Assembly (NCBI GenBank): GCA_002841695.1
Contig: PHAN01000004.1
Coordinates: 84,291-148,290, forward strand
Length of the DNA: 64,000 nucleotides
Direction: 5' to 3'
Source: Elusimicrobia bacterium HGW-Elusimicrobia-1
GTDB lineage: Bacteria; Elusimicrobiota; Endomicrobiia; PHAN01
The notes below the pieces were generated by a model. The model ran no database searches, was not told the DNA's origin, and was given only the letters and a program-made list of their open reading frames with translations. Of this stretch, positions 51,217-59,773 are shown one piece after another (the stretch's first letter is position 1; every line of letters starts with the position of its first letter). The position numbers and the translations under genes are program-made.

Positions 51217-52467
51217 TTAGGTTACAATATCTTTTAATTCATCAAAGATGTTTTGTATATTTACCGTTTTTTGTTCCCCCGAATTCATATCCTTTAAAAT
51301 GACGCAATTTTTTGAAAATTCTTCCTCGACAAACATTACGACTGTGCCGAAACTCATCTTGTCGGCCGCGCCGAGCTGGCTTTTCAGCGAACGGAAGCCG
51401 ACGGGACCTTCGGTTCTTAATCCGGCGCGTCTGAGTTCGGCGGCAAGTTTTGAGGCGGCGGCCGTAATTTCGCGCGACGTCACGGCGATGAAAATTCCGC
51501 GGGTTGCTTTCGGCGAGGCCGCCGCGGATGCCATAACCATTCTCTCCACCCCGACCGCAAAACCCGCCGCGGGCGTGGGACGTCCGCCGATATCGGCTAT
51601 GAGTCCGTCGTATCGTCCGCCGGCGGCTACGGCGTCCTGCGCTCCCAGACGCGGCGACCTTATCTCAAAAACCGTCCGGGTATAATAATCCAGTCCCCTG
51701 ACAAGACGGGTGTTTTCGGTATATTTTACGCCTGCGCCGTCGAGCATGGCTTTTACCTGCGAGTAATGTTCGAGACATTCGGGACACAGTATATCCGTAG
51801 AGCGGGGAAAATTCGAGAGTTTGGCGGCGTCGACCTTACAGTCAAGGACTCTCAACGGATTTTTGTCGATGCGTCTGCGGCAGTCGTCGCAAAGTTCGCC
51901 CGACGAACCCTCGGCGAATTTTTTTACCGCATCCGCGTAAGCGCGTCTGCAGTCGGGGCATCCGAGGGTATTTATGATAATTTCTCTCTCGGCGACGCCC
52001 GCCGTCTCAAGAAGCGTGTCGGCAAGATGTATCACTTCCGCGTCGCACGACGGGTCGGCGTTTCCGAAATATTCGCATCCTATCTGGTAAAACTCCCGGT
52101 ATCTTCCTTCCTGAGGCCTTTCGTAACGGAACATTGACCCTGCGTAAAAAAGTTTCACCGCCGCCTCGGCAGTGGCCGCGCGTGTCTGGGCGAAGTATCT
52201 TGCCGCGCCGGCGGTGCCTTCGGGACGAAGAGCCACGACGCGGTCGCCCTTGTCCTTGAAGACGTACATCTGCTTATCCACCACGTCGGAAGTTTCTCCC
52301 GCGGCGCGCGCAAACAGCGCGGCTTCCTCCAAAGTAGGCAGCATAATTTCGGAATAATTGAAAGCCGCGAATATTTTTTTTGACGAGGCGACGGCCGCCG
52401 ATATTTTTTCGGCTTCGACGCCCGATATGTCGCGCATTCCGCGCAAAAGACGGTATTTTATTCCCAT
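51217..52467 (-). CDS. hisS: Histidyl-tRNA synthetase
   Basis: A class II synthetase of 416 residues, the normal size. Motif 1 region LRGMRDISGVEAEKI; motif 2 RYERPQEGRYREFYQIGCEY; histidine-specific motif RGLDYYTRTVFEI; motif 3 near PAAGFAVGVERMV; RPEGTAGAARYF also fits. A central insert with CPDC, CDDC and CPEC pairs suggests a zinc-binding element, present in part of the family. The C-terminal anticodon-binding domain ends EEEFSKNCVILKDMNSGEQK. It is 19 bases downstream of the HPr-kinase-like gene. Confidence 0.95.
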   Translation of the reverse strand: MGIKYRLLRGMRDISGVEAEKISAAVASSKKIFAAFNYSEIMLPTLEEAALFARAAGETSDVVDKQMYVFKDKGDRVVALRPEGTAGAARYFAQTRAATAEAAVKLFYAGSMFRYERPQEGRYREFYQIGCEYFGNADPSCDAEVIHLADTLLETAGVAEREIIINTLGCPDCRRAYADAVKKFAEGSSGELCDDCRRRIDKNPLRVLDCKVDAAKLSNFPRSTDILCPECLEHYSQVKAMLDGAGVKYTENTRLVRGLDYYTRTVFEIRSPRLGAQDAVAAGGRYDGLIADIGGRPTPAAGFAVGVERMVMASAAASPKATRGIFIAVTSREITAAASKLAAELRRAGLRTEGPVGFRSLKSQLGAADKMSFGTVVMFVEEEFSKNCVILKDMNSGEQKTVNIQNIFDELKDIVT

Positions 52468-52486
52468 AATGCGGTTGAACCCGGCA

Positions 52487-53209
52487 TCAGCGTTCCGCCA
52501 TTTTTCTTATCGCGCCGATGTCTTCCCGCGCGAAGCGCAGTTCGCGGCATTTTACGCGCGAAGCGAAGTCGGCGGCGTTTTTGAACATCAGTTTTGCCGC
52601 CGCGCCGGTGTCCGACGGCTTCGGAAGCAAAATATTCCTGATTATCCGCCTGAAAGTCAACCGCTCGGGCGACGGCTTGACCGCCAGCCGCGCGGATTTT
52701 TTCAGAAAAAAAACACGGCCGAGCGGCGCCTCGAAGGCGGGACCCGGCTCCGAGAGCATCCCGCGGAACGGCGTCGCGCAGGCGACGTAACCGTCGCTCC
52801 GACGGGCGATGGCCACAAGCTCGTCGGAAAGAACGTCGCCGGCGGGGAACTCCGCGGCTATGGTGCTCTTGCCTGAGCCGGACTTTCCGCAGAAAACCGT
52901 CGCGTTCCGCCGACGTCCGTCGGATTTGTTCAACGGCGCCGCGCCCGAGGCGTGCAGCAGAAATCCGCCCCGCCGGGCCAGCTCTACGGCGACTGTTTTT
53001 CTTAAATCGTTTTCAAAGGCATATGGATTGCCGCCGTAAACTATCGCGCTCCGTCGGGAAGCTGCGTGCGCGCCGGCGTTTTTGGCGGATATAAAGGCCG
53101 AATATCTGTCGAGCCCCCTGTCCGTTGACTTCGCGTGAAATCTTATATTTATCCCCGCAATGAGAATAAATCCGTCGGAGCGGGAAGGGGATTTCGCTTG
53201 CGGGAACAT
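52487..53209 (-). CDS. HPr kinase/phosphorylase-like P-loop protein
   Basis: A 240-residue protein. The P-loop FCGKSGSGKSTIAAEF near residue 107 is preceded by a long N-terminal part containing AVELARRGGFLLHASGAAPL and followed by VLSDELVAIARRSDGYVACA, then TPFRGM and LGRVFFLKKSARLAV. This arrangement (GGFLLHASG, GKSGSGKST, LSDEL, TPF) is that of HPr-kinase-related proteins found with peptide-modification and other loci, not of canonical HprK with its N-terminal DRTGG domain. No HPr gene or PTS gene is nearby. The substrate is unknown. It is 3 bases downstream of the 58-residue membrane protein gene. Confidence 0.7.
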   Translation of the reverse strand: MFPQAKSPSRSDGFILIAGINIRFHAKSTDRGLDRYSAFISAKNAGAHAASRRSAIVYGGNPYAFENDLRKTVAVELARRGGFLLHASGAAPLNKSDGRRRNATVFCGKSGSGKSTIAAEFPAGDVLSDELVAIARRSDGYVACATPFRGMLSEPGPAFEAPLGRVFFLKKSARLAVKPSPERLTFRRIIRNILLPKPSDTGAAAKLMFKNAADFASRVKCRELRFAREDIGAIRKMAER

Positions 53210-53212
53210 TTA

Positions 53213-53389
53213 TCAGAGGTCTTCCGGAAGCGTGTTGACGGCTATGGCGAAAATCAAAAAAAGCGCGGCTATTCCGGCGAATGCCTTGGATTCGAGACCG
53301 AAAACCGGAACCACCCTCAATCTTGAAATCAATCCTATCAGCGCGGTAATTACCGCCGCTATGATCGAAAATGCCGATACGCCTCTCAT
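53213..53389 (-). CDS. Small two-helix membrane protein (58 residues)
   Basis: A frame starting ATG 53389 in an ATGA overlap with the lon stop and ending 3 bases before the HPr-kinase-like gene. Helix 1 is residues 4-22 (VSAFSIIAAVITALIGLISR), helix 2 residues 36-53 (AFAGIAALFLIFAIAVNTLP). The tight packing with both neighbours is the main evidence that it is real. The second segment reads like the end of small 'FAGIA' inner-membrane proteins, but the family is not recognised. Confidence 0.65.
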   Translation of the reverse strand: MRGVSAFSIIAAVITALIGLISRLRVVPVFGLESKAFAGIAALFLIFAIAVNTLPEDL

Positions 53390-55845
53390 CTTTTCGCGCC
53401 TCTCTTATTTTTTCGGGCGGATTTGGGTTTCTTGCCCGCGTTCTTTGATTTTTTATTCGCGGTCGCGGTTTTGGCCGCGCCGGCGCTGTTTCTTTCAAGA
53501 GCCAAATCAAGCGCTTCGGCGACATTTTTCACCGGTATAAGTTTGATTTTTTTGAGCACGTTCGCCGGTATTTCGTCGAGATCCTTGACGTTTCCTTCCG
53601 GATAGATGACCGTGGTTATGCCGTCGCGGTAAGCCGCTATCAGTTTTTCTTTCAGGCCGCCTATCGGAAGAACGCGGCCTCTTAATGTTATTTCTCCGGT
53701 CATCGCCAGATTTTTTGCCACCCGTCTTTTCGTCAAAAGCGAGACCATCGCCGTGGTTATGGCCGACCCCGCCGACGGGCCGTCCTTCGGTATGGCGCCC
53801 TCGGGTATGTGGACGTGTATGTCGTAATCCTTGAAAAGCTCCGTCGGTATCCCGTAGACGTCCGCCTGAGATTTTATAAAACTTAAACTCGCCTGAGCGG
53901 ATTCTTTCATCACTTCGCCGAGTTTTCCGGTAAGGAGCAATTTACCCGACCCTTTCATCAGCGCGGCTTCTATCGTCAGAGTTTCTCCTCCGACCTCCGT
54001 CCACGCCAGGCCGGTTGAAACGCCTACGTCGTTGGGGGAAACCTTCTCTCTGAAATATTTTGGGATACCCAGATATTTTTTGAGATTTTGACTATTCAGC
54101 GATACGGTCAGCGGGCCGTTTTTGCCGTTGGCCGACGCCAACTCCTTGGCGAATTTTCTTGAGGCGTTGGCGATTTCTCTTTCAAGGTTTCTGACGCCGG
54201 CTTCCTGTGTGTAGAGCCGTATCATATTGTCGAGGGCGCTTTCTTCAAACATCAGCTGCTCCGGCTTTATCCCGTGTTCCTTGAGTTGTTTGGGAATGAG
54301 GAAATTCTGCGCGATTTTTATTTTTTCTTCTATGGTGTAACCGGGGAAACGTATTGTTTCAAGACGATCCACGAGAGCCGGAGGTATCGAATAAAGAGTA
54401 TTGGCGGTGGTAATGAACATCACGTCGGACAAATCGAATTCCACGTCGAGATAATGATCGGTGAACGAGTGATTCTGCTCGGGGTCGAGAACCTCAAGAA
54501 GAGCCGCCGCGGGGTCGCCTCTCCAGTCGGCCCCGAGTTTGTCTATCTCGTCGAGAATAAAGACGGGATTGCGCGATTTTGCCTTGCGCATCGACTGAAT
54601 AATCCGCCCGGGCAGCGAGCCGATATACGTGCGGCGGTGTCCGCGAATCTCGGCCTCGTCTCTTACTCCTCCCAGCGAAATCCTCACGAAATTCCGACCG
54701 AGGCCCCGCGCCACGGAGTGGGCGATTGACGTCTTTCCCACGCCCGGCGGGCCCACGAAACAAAGTATGGGACCTTTTATTTTTTTGACGAGTTTAAGAA
54801 CGGCCAGATACTCGAGAACCCTTTCTTTGGTTTTCTCAAGGCCGTAGTGGTCTTCGTTTAATATCTTTTCGGCGCGCTTTATGTCCAGATTGTCCGTCGT
54901 AAAAGTCGACCACGGCAGACCCGTCATCCAATCGAGATAAGTCCTGGACACGGTGGCTTCCGGCGAGAACGGCATCATTTTTTCCAGACGCTGTATCTCT
55001 TTCTCGGCGGCGTCGCGGGCGTCCTTGGGCATATTGAGGTCTTTTATTTTCTGGCGGATTTCGTCGAGTTCCTTGGCGAAATCGTCTTTCTGCCGCAGTT
55101 CTTTTTGAATTGCTTTCATCTGCTCGGTCAGATAGTATTCTTTCTGCGATTTTTCTATCTGATTGCGGACGCGATTCTGTATTTTCTTCTCGATGTTGAG
55201 AATTTCTATCTCATTGTTTAAGAGTTGAATGGTTTTTTCCAGTCGCTCGGTAGGCGCGAGCACTTCAAGTATCTGCTGTTTCTCCGAGACCTTAACGCTC
55301 AAGTGGGAAACTATGGCGTCGGCAAGTTTGCCCGGGTCGGAAATATTATTCATTCCGCCGATGGCTTCTATGGGAACCTTCTGGCTGAGACGGGCGTAAT
55401 TCTCGAAGGACGCCACGGCTCTGCGCCCCAGCGCTTCCATTTCAAGTGTATGCTCTACCGCCGGACTTTTCAAAATTTCCGACGAAACGGTTACAAATCC
55501 CTTGTCATTGGAAGTAAAATCGCTCCAGCGGCCGCGTTCGTGTCCTTCCACTATCACTTTAAGCGTGCCGTCGGAGATTTTAAGGAGTTGAAGAACTTCG
55601 GCCACCGTTCCGATTTTATGGAGGTCTTCCTGCGAGGGGTCGTCGAGATTGGGCTGTTTTTGCGTGACCAGAAACACGAGTTTGTCGCGGCTCATAGCGT
55701 CTTCCACGGCCTTGACCGATTTCTCGCGGCCTATGGCCAGCGGAATAATCATTCCGGGGAAAACCACGACGTCGCGTATCGGAAGAAGGTTGATCACGGG
55801 TGGGTAGATTTTTTCGGTTGTTTCGGGTTTTACTTCGGTAGCCAT
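53386..55845 (-). CDS. lon: ATP-dependent protease Lon (LonA)
   Basis: Degrades misfolded and regulatory proteins in the cytoplasm. 819 residues. The N-terminal LAN domain (NLLPIRDVVVFPGMIIPLAI) is followed by a coiled region, the AAA+ module with Walker A FVGPPGVGKTSIAHSVARGL and Walker B PVFILDEIDKLGADW, then the serine-lysine protease domain with the nucleophile in GPSAGSAITTAM and the lysine in GGLKEKLIAAYRDG. The C-terminal 30 residues are Lys/Ala-rich, an extension not typical for LonA. It lies downstream of clpX with 164 bases between, including a repeat. Confidence 0.96.
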   Translation of the reverse strand: MATEVKPETTEKIYPPVINLLPIRDVVVFPGMIIPLAIGREKSVKAVEDAMSRDKLVFLVTQKQPNLDDPSQEDLHKIGTVAEVLQLLKISDGTLKVIVEGHERGRWSDFTSNDKGFVTVSSEILKSPAVEHTLEMEALGRRAVASFENYARLSQKVPIEAIGGMNNISDPGKLADAIVSHLSVKVSEKQQILEVLAPTERLEKTIQLLNNEIEILNIEKKIQNRVRNQIEKSQKEYYLTEQMKAIQKELRQKDDFAKELDEIRQKIKDLNMPKDARDAAEKEIQRLEKMMPFSPEATVSRTYLDWMTGLPWSTFTTDNLDIKRAEKILNEDHYGLEKTKERVLEYLAVLKLVKKIKGPILCFVGPPGVGKTSIAHSVARGLGRNFVRISLGGVRDEAEIRGHRRTYIGSLPGRIIQSMRKAKSRNPVFILDEIDKLGADWRGDPAAALLEVLDPEQNHSFTDHYLDVEFDLSDVMFITTANTLYSIPPALVDRLETIRFPGYTIEEKIKIAQNFLIPKQLKEHGIKPEQLMFEESALDNMIRLYTQEAGVRNLEREIANASRKFAKELASANGKNGPLTVSLNSQNLKKYLGIPKYFREKVSPNDVGVSTGLAWTEVGGETLTIEAALMKGSGKLLLTGKLGEVMKESAQASLSFIKSQADVYGIPTELFKDYDIHVHIPEGAIPKDGPSAGSAITTAMVSLLTKRRVAKNLAMTGEITLRGRVLPIGGLKEKLIAAYRDGITTVIYPEGNVKDLDEIPANVLKKIKLIPVKNVAEALDLALERNSAGAAKTATANKKSKNAGKKPKSARKNKRGAKR

Positions 55846-55910
55846 AAAATTACCGCCGGTTATAGATTATTCGCCATTAGCCGTTTGTCTCTTGCTCGAC
55901 GATGTCGCCG

Positions 55911-55966
55911 AGATTGCTTAGTCACGGAGTTTACCCCGCACTCCGATGCGGGGTTCCTCGCAATGA
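55911..55966. repeat. Partial AGATTGCTT...CTCGCAATGAC intergenic repeat
   Basis: Lies between lon and clpX. It contains CCCCGCACTCCGATGCGGGG (hairpin) and ends CTCGCAATGAC, as in 59658-59753. The start of the element is degraded. Nothing else is recognised in the 164-base spacer. Confidence 0.6.
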
Positions 55967-56009
55967 CGGCCAACGGGACTTGGACGCGGTCAGATATTTC
56001 CGTCGACAC

Positions 56010-57290
56010 TCACGCGGTTTTTTGTTCGTTTATGATTATACGGGGCGGCTCCATGCCGCGGGCGGCTTCTATACCCACGACGCAGCGTGCTCCCGATTTT
56101 GCGGAAAGTTCGGGAAGTTCAAACATTGTGTTTAAAAGCAGACCTTCCAGAATTGAGCGAAGCGCCCTGGCCCCGCCTTTTCTGGCGATGGCCTGCTCGG
56201 CAATTTCCTCAAGCGCCGGCTCGGTGAATTCCAACTCGACGCCTTCAAGAGCGAAGATTTTTTTGTACTGCCTGACGAGCGCGTTTTTCGGCTCGGTGAG
56301 TATTCTGACCATATCGCCGCGATCCAGCCGTTCAAGCGACGTCGTAACGGCGAGACGTCCCACGAGTTCGGGGATCAAGCCGTATTTTATGAGGTCTTCC
56401 GGACGGGCGACGTTTGCCGTCGGACGGACAGGTTCGGACGCGGCCGTAAAAACATCCGCGCTTCCGGACAATTCGCCGGAAGACGCCAGAAAACCCACCG
56501 ATTTTTCGCGCATGCGGTCCTTTACGATTTTTTCTATGCCCTCAAACGCTCCGCCGCAGATAAAAAGTATGTTTGCGGTGTTGATGTGTATAAACTCCTG
56601 CTGAGGGTGCTTTCTTCCGCCCTGAGGGGGAACGTTTGAGACGGTTCCCTCGATTATTTTAAGAAGCGCCTGCTGCACGCCCTCTCCGGAAACGTCGCGG
56701 GTTATCGACGGATTTTCCGATTTCCGCGAAATCTTGTCGATCTCGTCGAGGTAGACGATGCCGCGTTCCGCGCGTTTTACGTCGTAATTGGAGTTTTGAA
56801 GAAGGCGAAGAAGAATATTTTCCACGTCTTCCCCGACGTATCCCGCCTCGGTGAGCGTGGTCGCGTCGGCTATGGCGAACGGCACGTGAAGTGTCCTTGC
56901 CAGCGTCTGCGCCAGAAGCGTTTTGCCCGTTCCGGTGGGGCCTATAAGAAGAATGTTCGACTTCTGAAGTTCCACACCGTCGACGGCTCCGCCTTTTTCT
57001 ATGCGGCGGTAGTGGTTGTAAACGGCTACGGAAAGAATTTTCTTTGCCTCGTCCTGTCCTATCACGTATTCGTCGAGAGATTTTTTGATTTTACGGGGCG
57101 CAGGCAGCGACTTTACTTCCCTGAGGGCGTCCTCGCGTTCGAGTTCTTCAAGGAGTTTTCCCGCGAACCTTACGCAGTTGGAGCAGATGTATTTGCCCTT
57201 GCTGCCTATAAGGTGCACTCCGGCGCTTCTGTTTTGCCCGCAGAAATCGCAGGAAGACGAATGTGTTTTTGCGCTTTGAGCGTCGCTCAT
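56010..57290 (-). CDS. clpX: ATP-dependent Clp protease ATP-binding subunit ClpX
   Basis: An unfoldase of ClpXP, 426 residues. The N-terminal zinc-binding domain has [11 protein letters not shown] and ICSNC. The AAA+ module shows Walker [19 protein letters not shown], pore loop GYVGEDVEN, Walker [14 protein letters not shown], the [13 protein letters not shown] segment with the ClpP-contact region nearby, and sensor 2 [11 protein letters not shown]. Start ATG 57290 overlaps the clpP stop by 4 bases, so the two are coupled. The order tig-clpP-clpX-lon is the classical proteostasis operon. Confidence 0.96.
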   Translation of the reverse strand: MSDAQSAKTHSSSCDFCGQNRSAGVHLIGSKGKYICSNCVRFAGKLLEELEREDALREVKSLPAPRKIKKSLDEYVIGQDEAKKILSVAVYNHYRRIEKGGAVDGVELQKSNILLIGPTGTGKTLLAQTLARTLHVPFAIADATTLTEAGYVGEDVENILLRLLQNSNYDVKRAERGIVYLDEIDKISRKSENPSITRDVSGEGVQQALLKIIEGTVSNVPPQGGRKHPQQEFIHINTANILFICGGAFEGIEKIVKDRMREKSVGFLASSGELSGSADVFTAASEPVRPTANVARPEDLIKYGLIPELVGRLAVTTSLERLDRGDMVRILTEPKNALVRQYKKIFALEGVELEFTEPALEEIAEQAIARKGGARALRSILEGLLLNTMFELPELSAKSGARCVVGIEAARGMEPPRIIINEQKTA

Positions 57291-57901
57291 TTGGGTTTCC
57301 TTGAGAATATAATATCGTCGATGATTCCGTAGTTCTTGGCGTCTGCGGCGCTCATGTAGAAGTTTCGTTCGGTGTCGCTTCTGACTTTGTCTATGTTCTG
57401 GCCGGTGTGCTTTGCGACAATGTCTATGAGTTTGTCTTTCGTCTGAAGAAGTTCCTGCGTCTCAATGTTAATGTCCGTCACCGGCCCCGATATTCCTTCG
57501 CCGTAAATCAGCGGCTGATGCAGCATTATGCGCGCGTGCGGCAGGGCGTATCTTTTGCCTTTTGAGCCGGCGGCCAGCAGCAGCGCGCCGAAGGACATAG
57601 CCATTCCCATACAAATCGTCGTGATGGGAGATTTAATGTATTGCATCGTGTCGTAGACCGCAAGCCCCGCCGACACCATTCCGCCGGGAGAATTTATGTA
57701 AAGGTTAATGTCCTTGTCCGGCGATTCCGCGTCGAGATAAAGCAACTGGGCGATGATGAGATTGGCCGAATCCGTCGTAACGGTTCCGCCGTATCCGCCC
57801 ACGAATATTATTCTGTCTTTAAGAAGCCGCGAATATATGTCGTATCCTACGGCCGCGCCCTGATTCCACCGCTCGATAATTGTAGGTACCATGCCTGACA
57901 T
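57287..57901 (-). CDS. clpP: ATP-dependent Clp protease proteolytic subunit ClpP
   Basis: A serine peptidase of 204 residues forming the tetradecameric chamber used by ClpX. Catalytic Ser in [20 protein letters not shown], His in [20 protein letters not shown], and Asp in the following helix region ([20 protein letters not shown]). The N-terminus [20 protein letters not shown] is the usual processing region. The start is supported by AAAGGAG eight bases upstream. It lies one base after the tig stop. Confidence 0.97.
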   Translation of the reverse strand: MSGMVPTIIERWNQGAAVGYDIYSRLLKDRIIFVGGYGGTVTTDSANLIIAQLLYLDAESPDKDINLYINSPGGMVSAGLAVYDTMQYIKSPITTICMGMAMSFGALLLAAGSKGKRYALPHARIMLHQPLIYGEGISGPVTDINIETQELLQTKDKLIDIVAKHTGQNIDKVRSDTERNFYMSAADAKNYGIIDDIIFSRKPK

Positions 57902-57902
57902 T

Positions 57903-59183
57903 TTATGACTCCTTTGCGGCCGCGTCTCCCGCGAGCAGCTTGAATACTTTCTCTCTTAAAATATCGCTTTTAATCTGCGCGGCGTCGCTGTTCCACTTCT
58001 TTTGGAAAGCGGCCTCGTCTTTGGCGTAAATTTTCTTGAGAGCTTCGCGGGTTTTCGTCATATCTTCGTCGCTGACCGATATTTTTTCTGCCTCGGCTAT
58101 TTTGCCGTAGAGATAGTAAAGCCGCACGGCGTCTTTGGCCTCCGATTCGGCCTGCTTTTCAAACTCGGATTTGCGCTTCTCCCATTCGGCCTCATTAAGA
58201 CCGTTGGATGCGAAATAGTTTTTCATCGTCGCAAGAAGAGATTTCGCGTAGTCGGCCGCTATCGACTGCGGCACGTCGAAAGGATTGTTTTTAAGCAGCG
58301 CTTCGTCTATCTGGCGGCGGAGGTCGTCGAGCGACTGCTTTTCGCGTTCGGCCTTCATCGAGGCGCTCACGGTCTCTTTGAGTTTCTCCAGATTTTCAAA
58401 ACCCATATCCTTGGCAAAGGCGTCGTCTGCCGCGGGGATATTTTTTTTCTTGACTTCTTTGACGGTAAAGTTCAGGCGTCCGGTTTTGCCGCGCAGTTCG
58501 GCGGCGGGATATTCCTGCGAGAACGGCACGTCTATGATTTTGGATTCGCCTATCTTTGTTCCGACGAGCGCTTCGTTTAAGCCCTTGATGTTCGCGGGGT
58601 TTGAAATGTCCACCAGATAATTTTCCGCCGATGCGTTGTCGAGTTTTTTTCCGTCGGCTTCAAGCGAATAATCTATGACGGCAAAACCATCCTTGGAAAC
58701 CACTCCCGACAGATCCGGCGACAGCGAGGCGTTCCGCTCCAGCAGCGCCTTTACTCTTTCTTCCGTTTCGGCGGCGGTGACCTCGGATTTTTTGCGCGCG
58801 GCTTTTATTTTTTTGTAATTTTTCGCCTCAAATTCGGGATGACACTCCACTGCCGCGGTAAACTTGAGGTTTTTACCCGCTTCTCTGGAAAATTCCGTAA
58901 CCGCCGGTGTTCCCGCCGGCCTTATCTTTTTTTCTTCCATATAGCCGTAAACGGCTTCGGCCGAGAGGCGGTTAAGCGCGCGTTCCTCGGCGGTGCGGGC
59001 AAACTCTTTCCTGATTATGTCCATCGGCGCCTTGCCCGCGCGAAATCCCGGCACCCGCGCCTCTTTTTGTATCTCGTCGAATATATGCTCAATCGCCTTG
59101 TCGACTTCGACGGAGGGTATCTCAAACGACACGGTTATTTTGCAGGGTTCTTTCGTCACTACTTTTGCGTTGTTTTTTTCCAT
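57903..59183 (-). CDS. tig: Trigger factor (ribosome-associated chaperone, PPIase)
   Basis: Binds nascent chains at the ribosome exit. 426 residues from ATG 59183 (the frame extends to a TTG at 59192). The N-terminal ribosome-binding domain shows the signature region [20 protein letters not shown]. The FKBP-like PPIase domain is near residues 155-240 ([20 protein letters not shown]). The C-terminal helical arms run to [15 protein letters not shown]. It is the first protein gene of the tig-clpP-clpX-lon run, preceded by tRNA-Leu and tRNA-Lys on the same strand. Confidence 0.94.
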   Translation of the reverse strand: MEKNNAKVVTKEPCKITVSFEIPSVEVDKAIEHIFDEIQKEARVPGFRAGKAPMDIIRKEFARTAEERALNRLSAEAVYGYMEEKKIRPAGTPAVTEFSREAGKNLKFTAAVECHPEFEAKNYKKIKAARKKSEVTAAETEERVKALLERNASLSPDLSGVVSKDGFAVIDYSLEADGKKLDNASAENYLVDISNPANIKGLNEALVGTKIGESKIIDVPFSQEYPAAELRGKTGRLNFTVKEVKKKNIPAADDAFAKDMGFENLEKLKETVSASMKAEREKQSLDDLRRQIDEALLKNNPFDVPQSIAADYAKSLLATMKNYFASNGLNEAEWEKRKSEFEKQAESEAKDAVRLYYLYGKIAEAEKISVSDEDMTKTREALKKIYAKDEAAFQKKWNSDAAQIKSDILREKVFKLLAGDAAAKES

Positions 59184-59241
59184 TTTATTCAACCTTTCTT
59201 GATTTTTGTCGGCATCTTTTCCGACTGAGATTTCGGGATTA

Positions 59242-59408
59242 TGCCCTCGGCAGGAGTTCCCCGTTAGGAGATCCCGCCCTAATGCTCCCGAGAGGATTTG
59301 AACCTCTACCCTATTTCAGGACATGGTCCTAAGCCATGCGTGTCTGCCAGTTCCACCACGGGAGCATTAGAATTGGCGGGACGCGTATGCCAGTTCCGCC
59401 ACGAGGGC
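59242..59408 (-). pseudogene. tRNA-Leu-like remnant interrupted by tRNA-Leu(TAG)
   Basis: On the minus strand, 59408-59381 reads GCCCTCG-TG-GCGGAACTGGCATACGC: an acceptor 5' strand and an intact D-arm, close to the tRNA-Leu at 59365. It is followed by TCCCG. On the far side of that tRNA come CGGGA (59276-59272 region) and, at 59249-59242, CGAGGGC-A, the exact acceptor partner plus discriminator. The T-arm is missing or degenerate (no GTTC). This is either a decayed tRNA with another tRNA inserted in its anticodon loop, or a chance result of tandem duplication. Confidence 0.45.
59283..59365 (-). tRNA. tRNA-Leu (anticodon TAG)
   Basis: Acceptor GCTCCCG/CGGGAGC with discriminator A. D-arm GTGG...CAC. 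Anticodon arm CATGG-CTTAGGA-CCATG (anticodon TAG). A long class II variable arm fits leucine. T-arm AGAGG-TTCAAAT-CCTCT. CCA is not encoded. The flanks extend the acceptor pairing (CTAATG outside against CATTAG, then TCCCGCC against GGCGGGA). Confidence 0.93.
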
Positions 59409-59438
59409 GATAAAAATTCGGCCCGCGAAAAATAAAAA

Positions 59439-59511
59439 TACGCCCAGAGGGACTTGAACCCCCAACCTACGGATTAAGAGTCCGCTGCTCTACCAATTGA
59501 GCTATGGGCGC
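59439..59511 (-). tRNA. tRNA-Lys (anticodon CTT)
   Basis: Acceptor GCGCCCA/TGGGCGT (G1-U72 wobble) with A73. D-arm AGCTCAATTGGTAGAGCA. Anticodon arm GCGGA-CTCTTAA-TCCGT (anticodon CTT). T-arm GGGGG-TTCAAGT-CCCTC. No encoded CCA; a T-rich stretch follows. It is transcribed from the consensus promoter at 59570-59599. Confidence 0.94.
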
Positions 59512-59569
59512 GTTATTCCGGTGTCGAGATTTCGCGCGAGCTTAAATCCGCGCGAAAACTGCGGCGCTC

Positions 59570-59599
59570 ATTATATATAAAAACCCCGACGAGTGTCAA
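59570..59599 (-). promoter_or_regulatory. Consensus promoter for tRNA-Lys, tRNA-Leu and possibly tig-clpPX
   Basis: On the minus strand: TTGACA (59599-59594), 18-base spacer, TATAAT (59575-59570). Both hexamers match consensus exactly. The tRNA-Lys 5' end is 58 bases downstream. Confidence 0.75.
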
Positions 59600-59600
59600 T

Positions 59601-59629
59601 TTGACATTTTTCTTCCAATTAAATAAAAT
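59601..59629 (+). promoter_or_regulatory. Divergent promoter toward the ATP-grasp ligase gene
   Basis: TTGACA at 59601-59606, 17-base spacer, TAAAAT at 59624-59629. Its -35 box forms a 13-base palindrome (TGTCAA-T-TTGACA) with the -35 box of the tRNA promoter on the other strand. A repeat element lies between it and the gene. Confidence 0.6.
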
Positions 59630-59657
59630 CAGTGCTTGTATTTGTACGCGCGGGTTG

Positions 59658-59753
59658 TGTCATTGCGAGAAGTCCCGATGAATCGGGACGACGAAGCAAT
59701 CGCGCAGACGGTAAGATTGCTTCGTCCCCGGAAAATCGGGGACTCGCAATGAC
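59658..59753. repeat. TGTCATTGCGAG...CTCGCAATGACG palindromic intergenic repeat
   Basis: A 96-base element with outer arms TGTCATTGCGAG and CTCGCAATGAC. Inner hairpins are TCCCGATGAATCGGGA and CCCCGGAAAATCGGGG, with GAAGCAATC/GATTGCTTC arms. Such elements are common between genes in environmental bacteria. Related partial copies are at 55911-55966 and 63888-63930. Confidence 0.75.
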
Positions 59754-59773
59754 GAAAGGTATGGTTTTCGACG

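Noticed and set aside
55225..56604. Long plus-strand open frame (459 codons)
   Set aside because: Antisense to lon and clpX, which are certain; the peptide has no domain and is a shadow of GC-rich coding.
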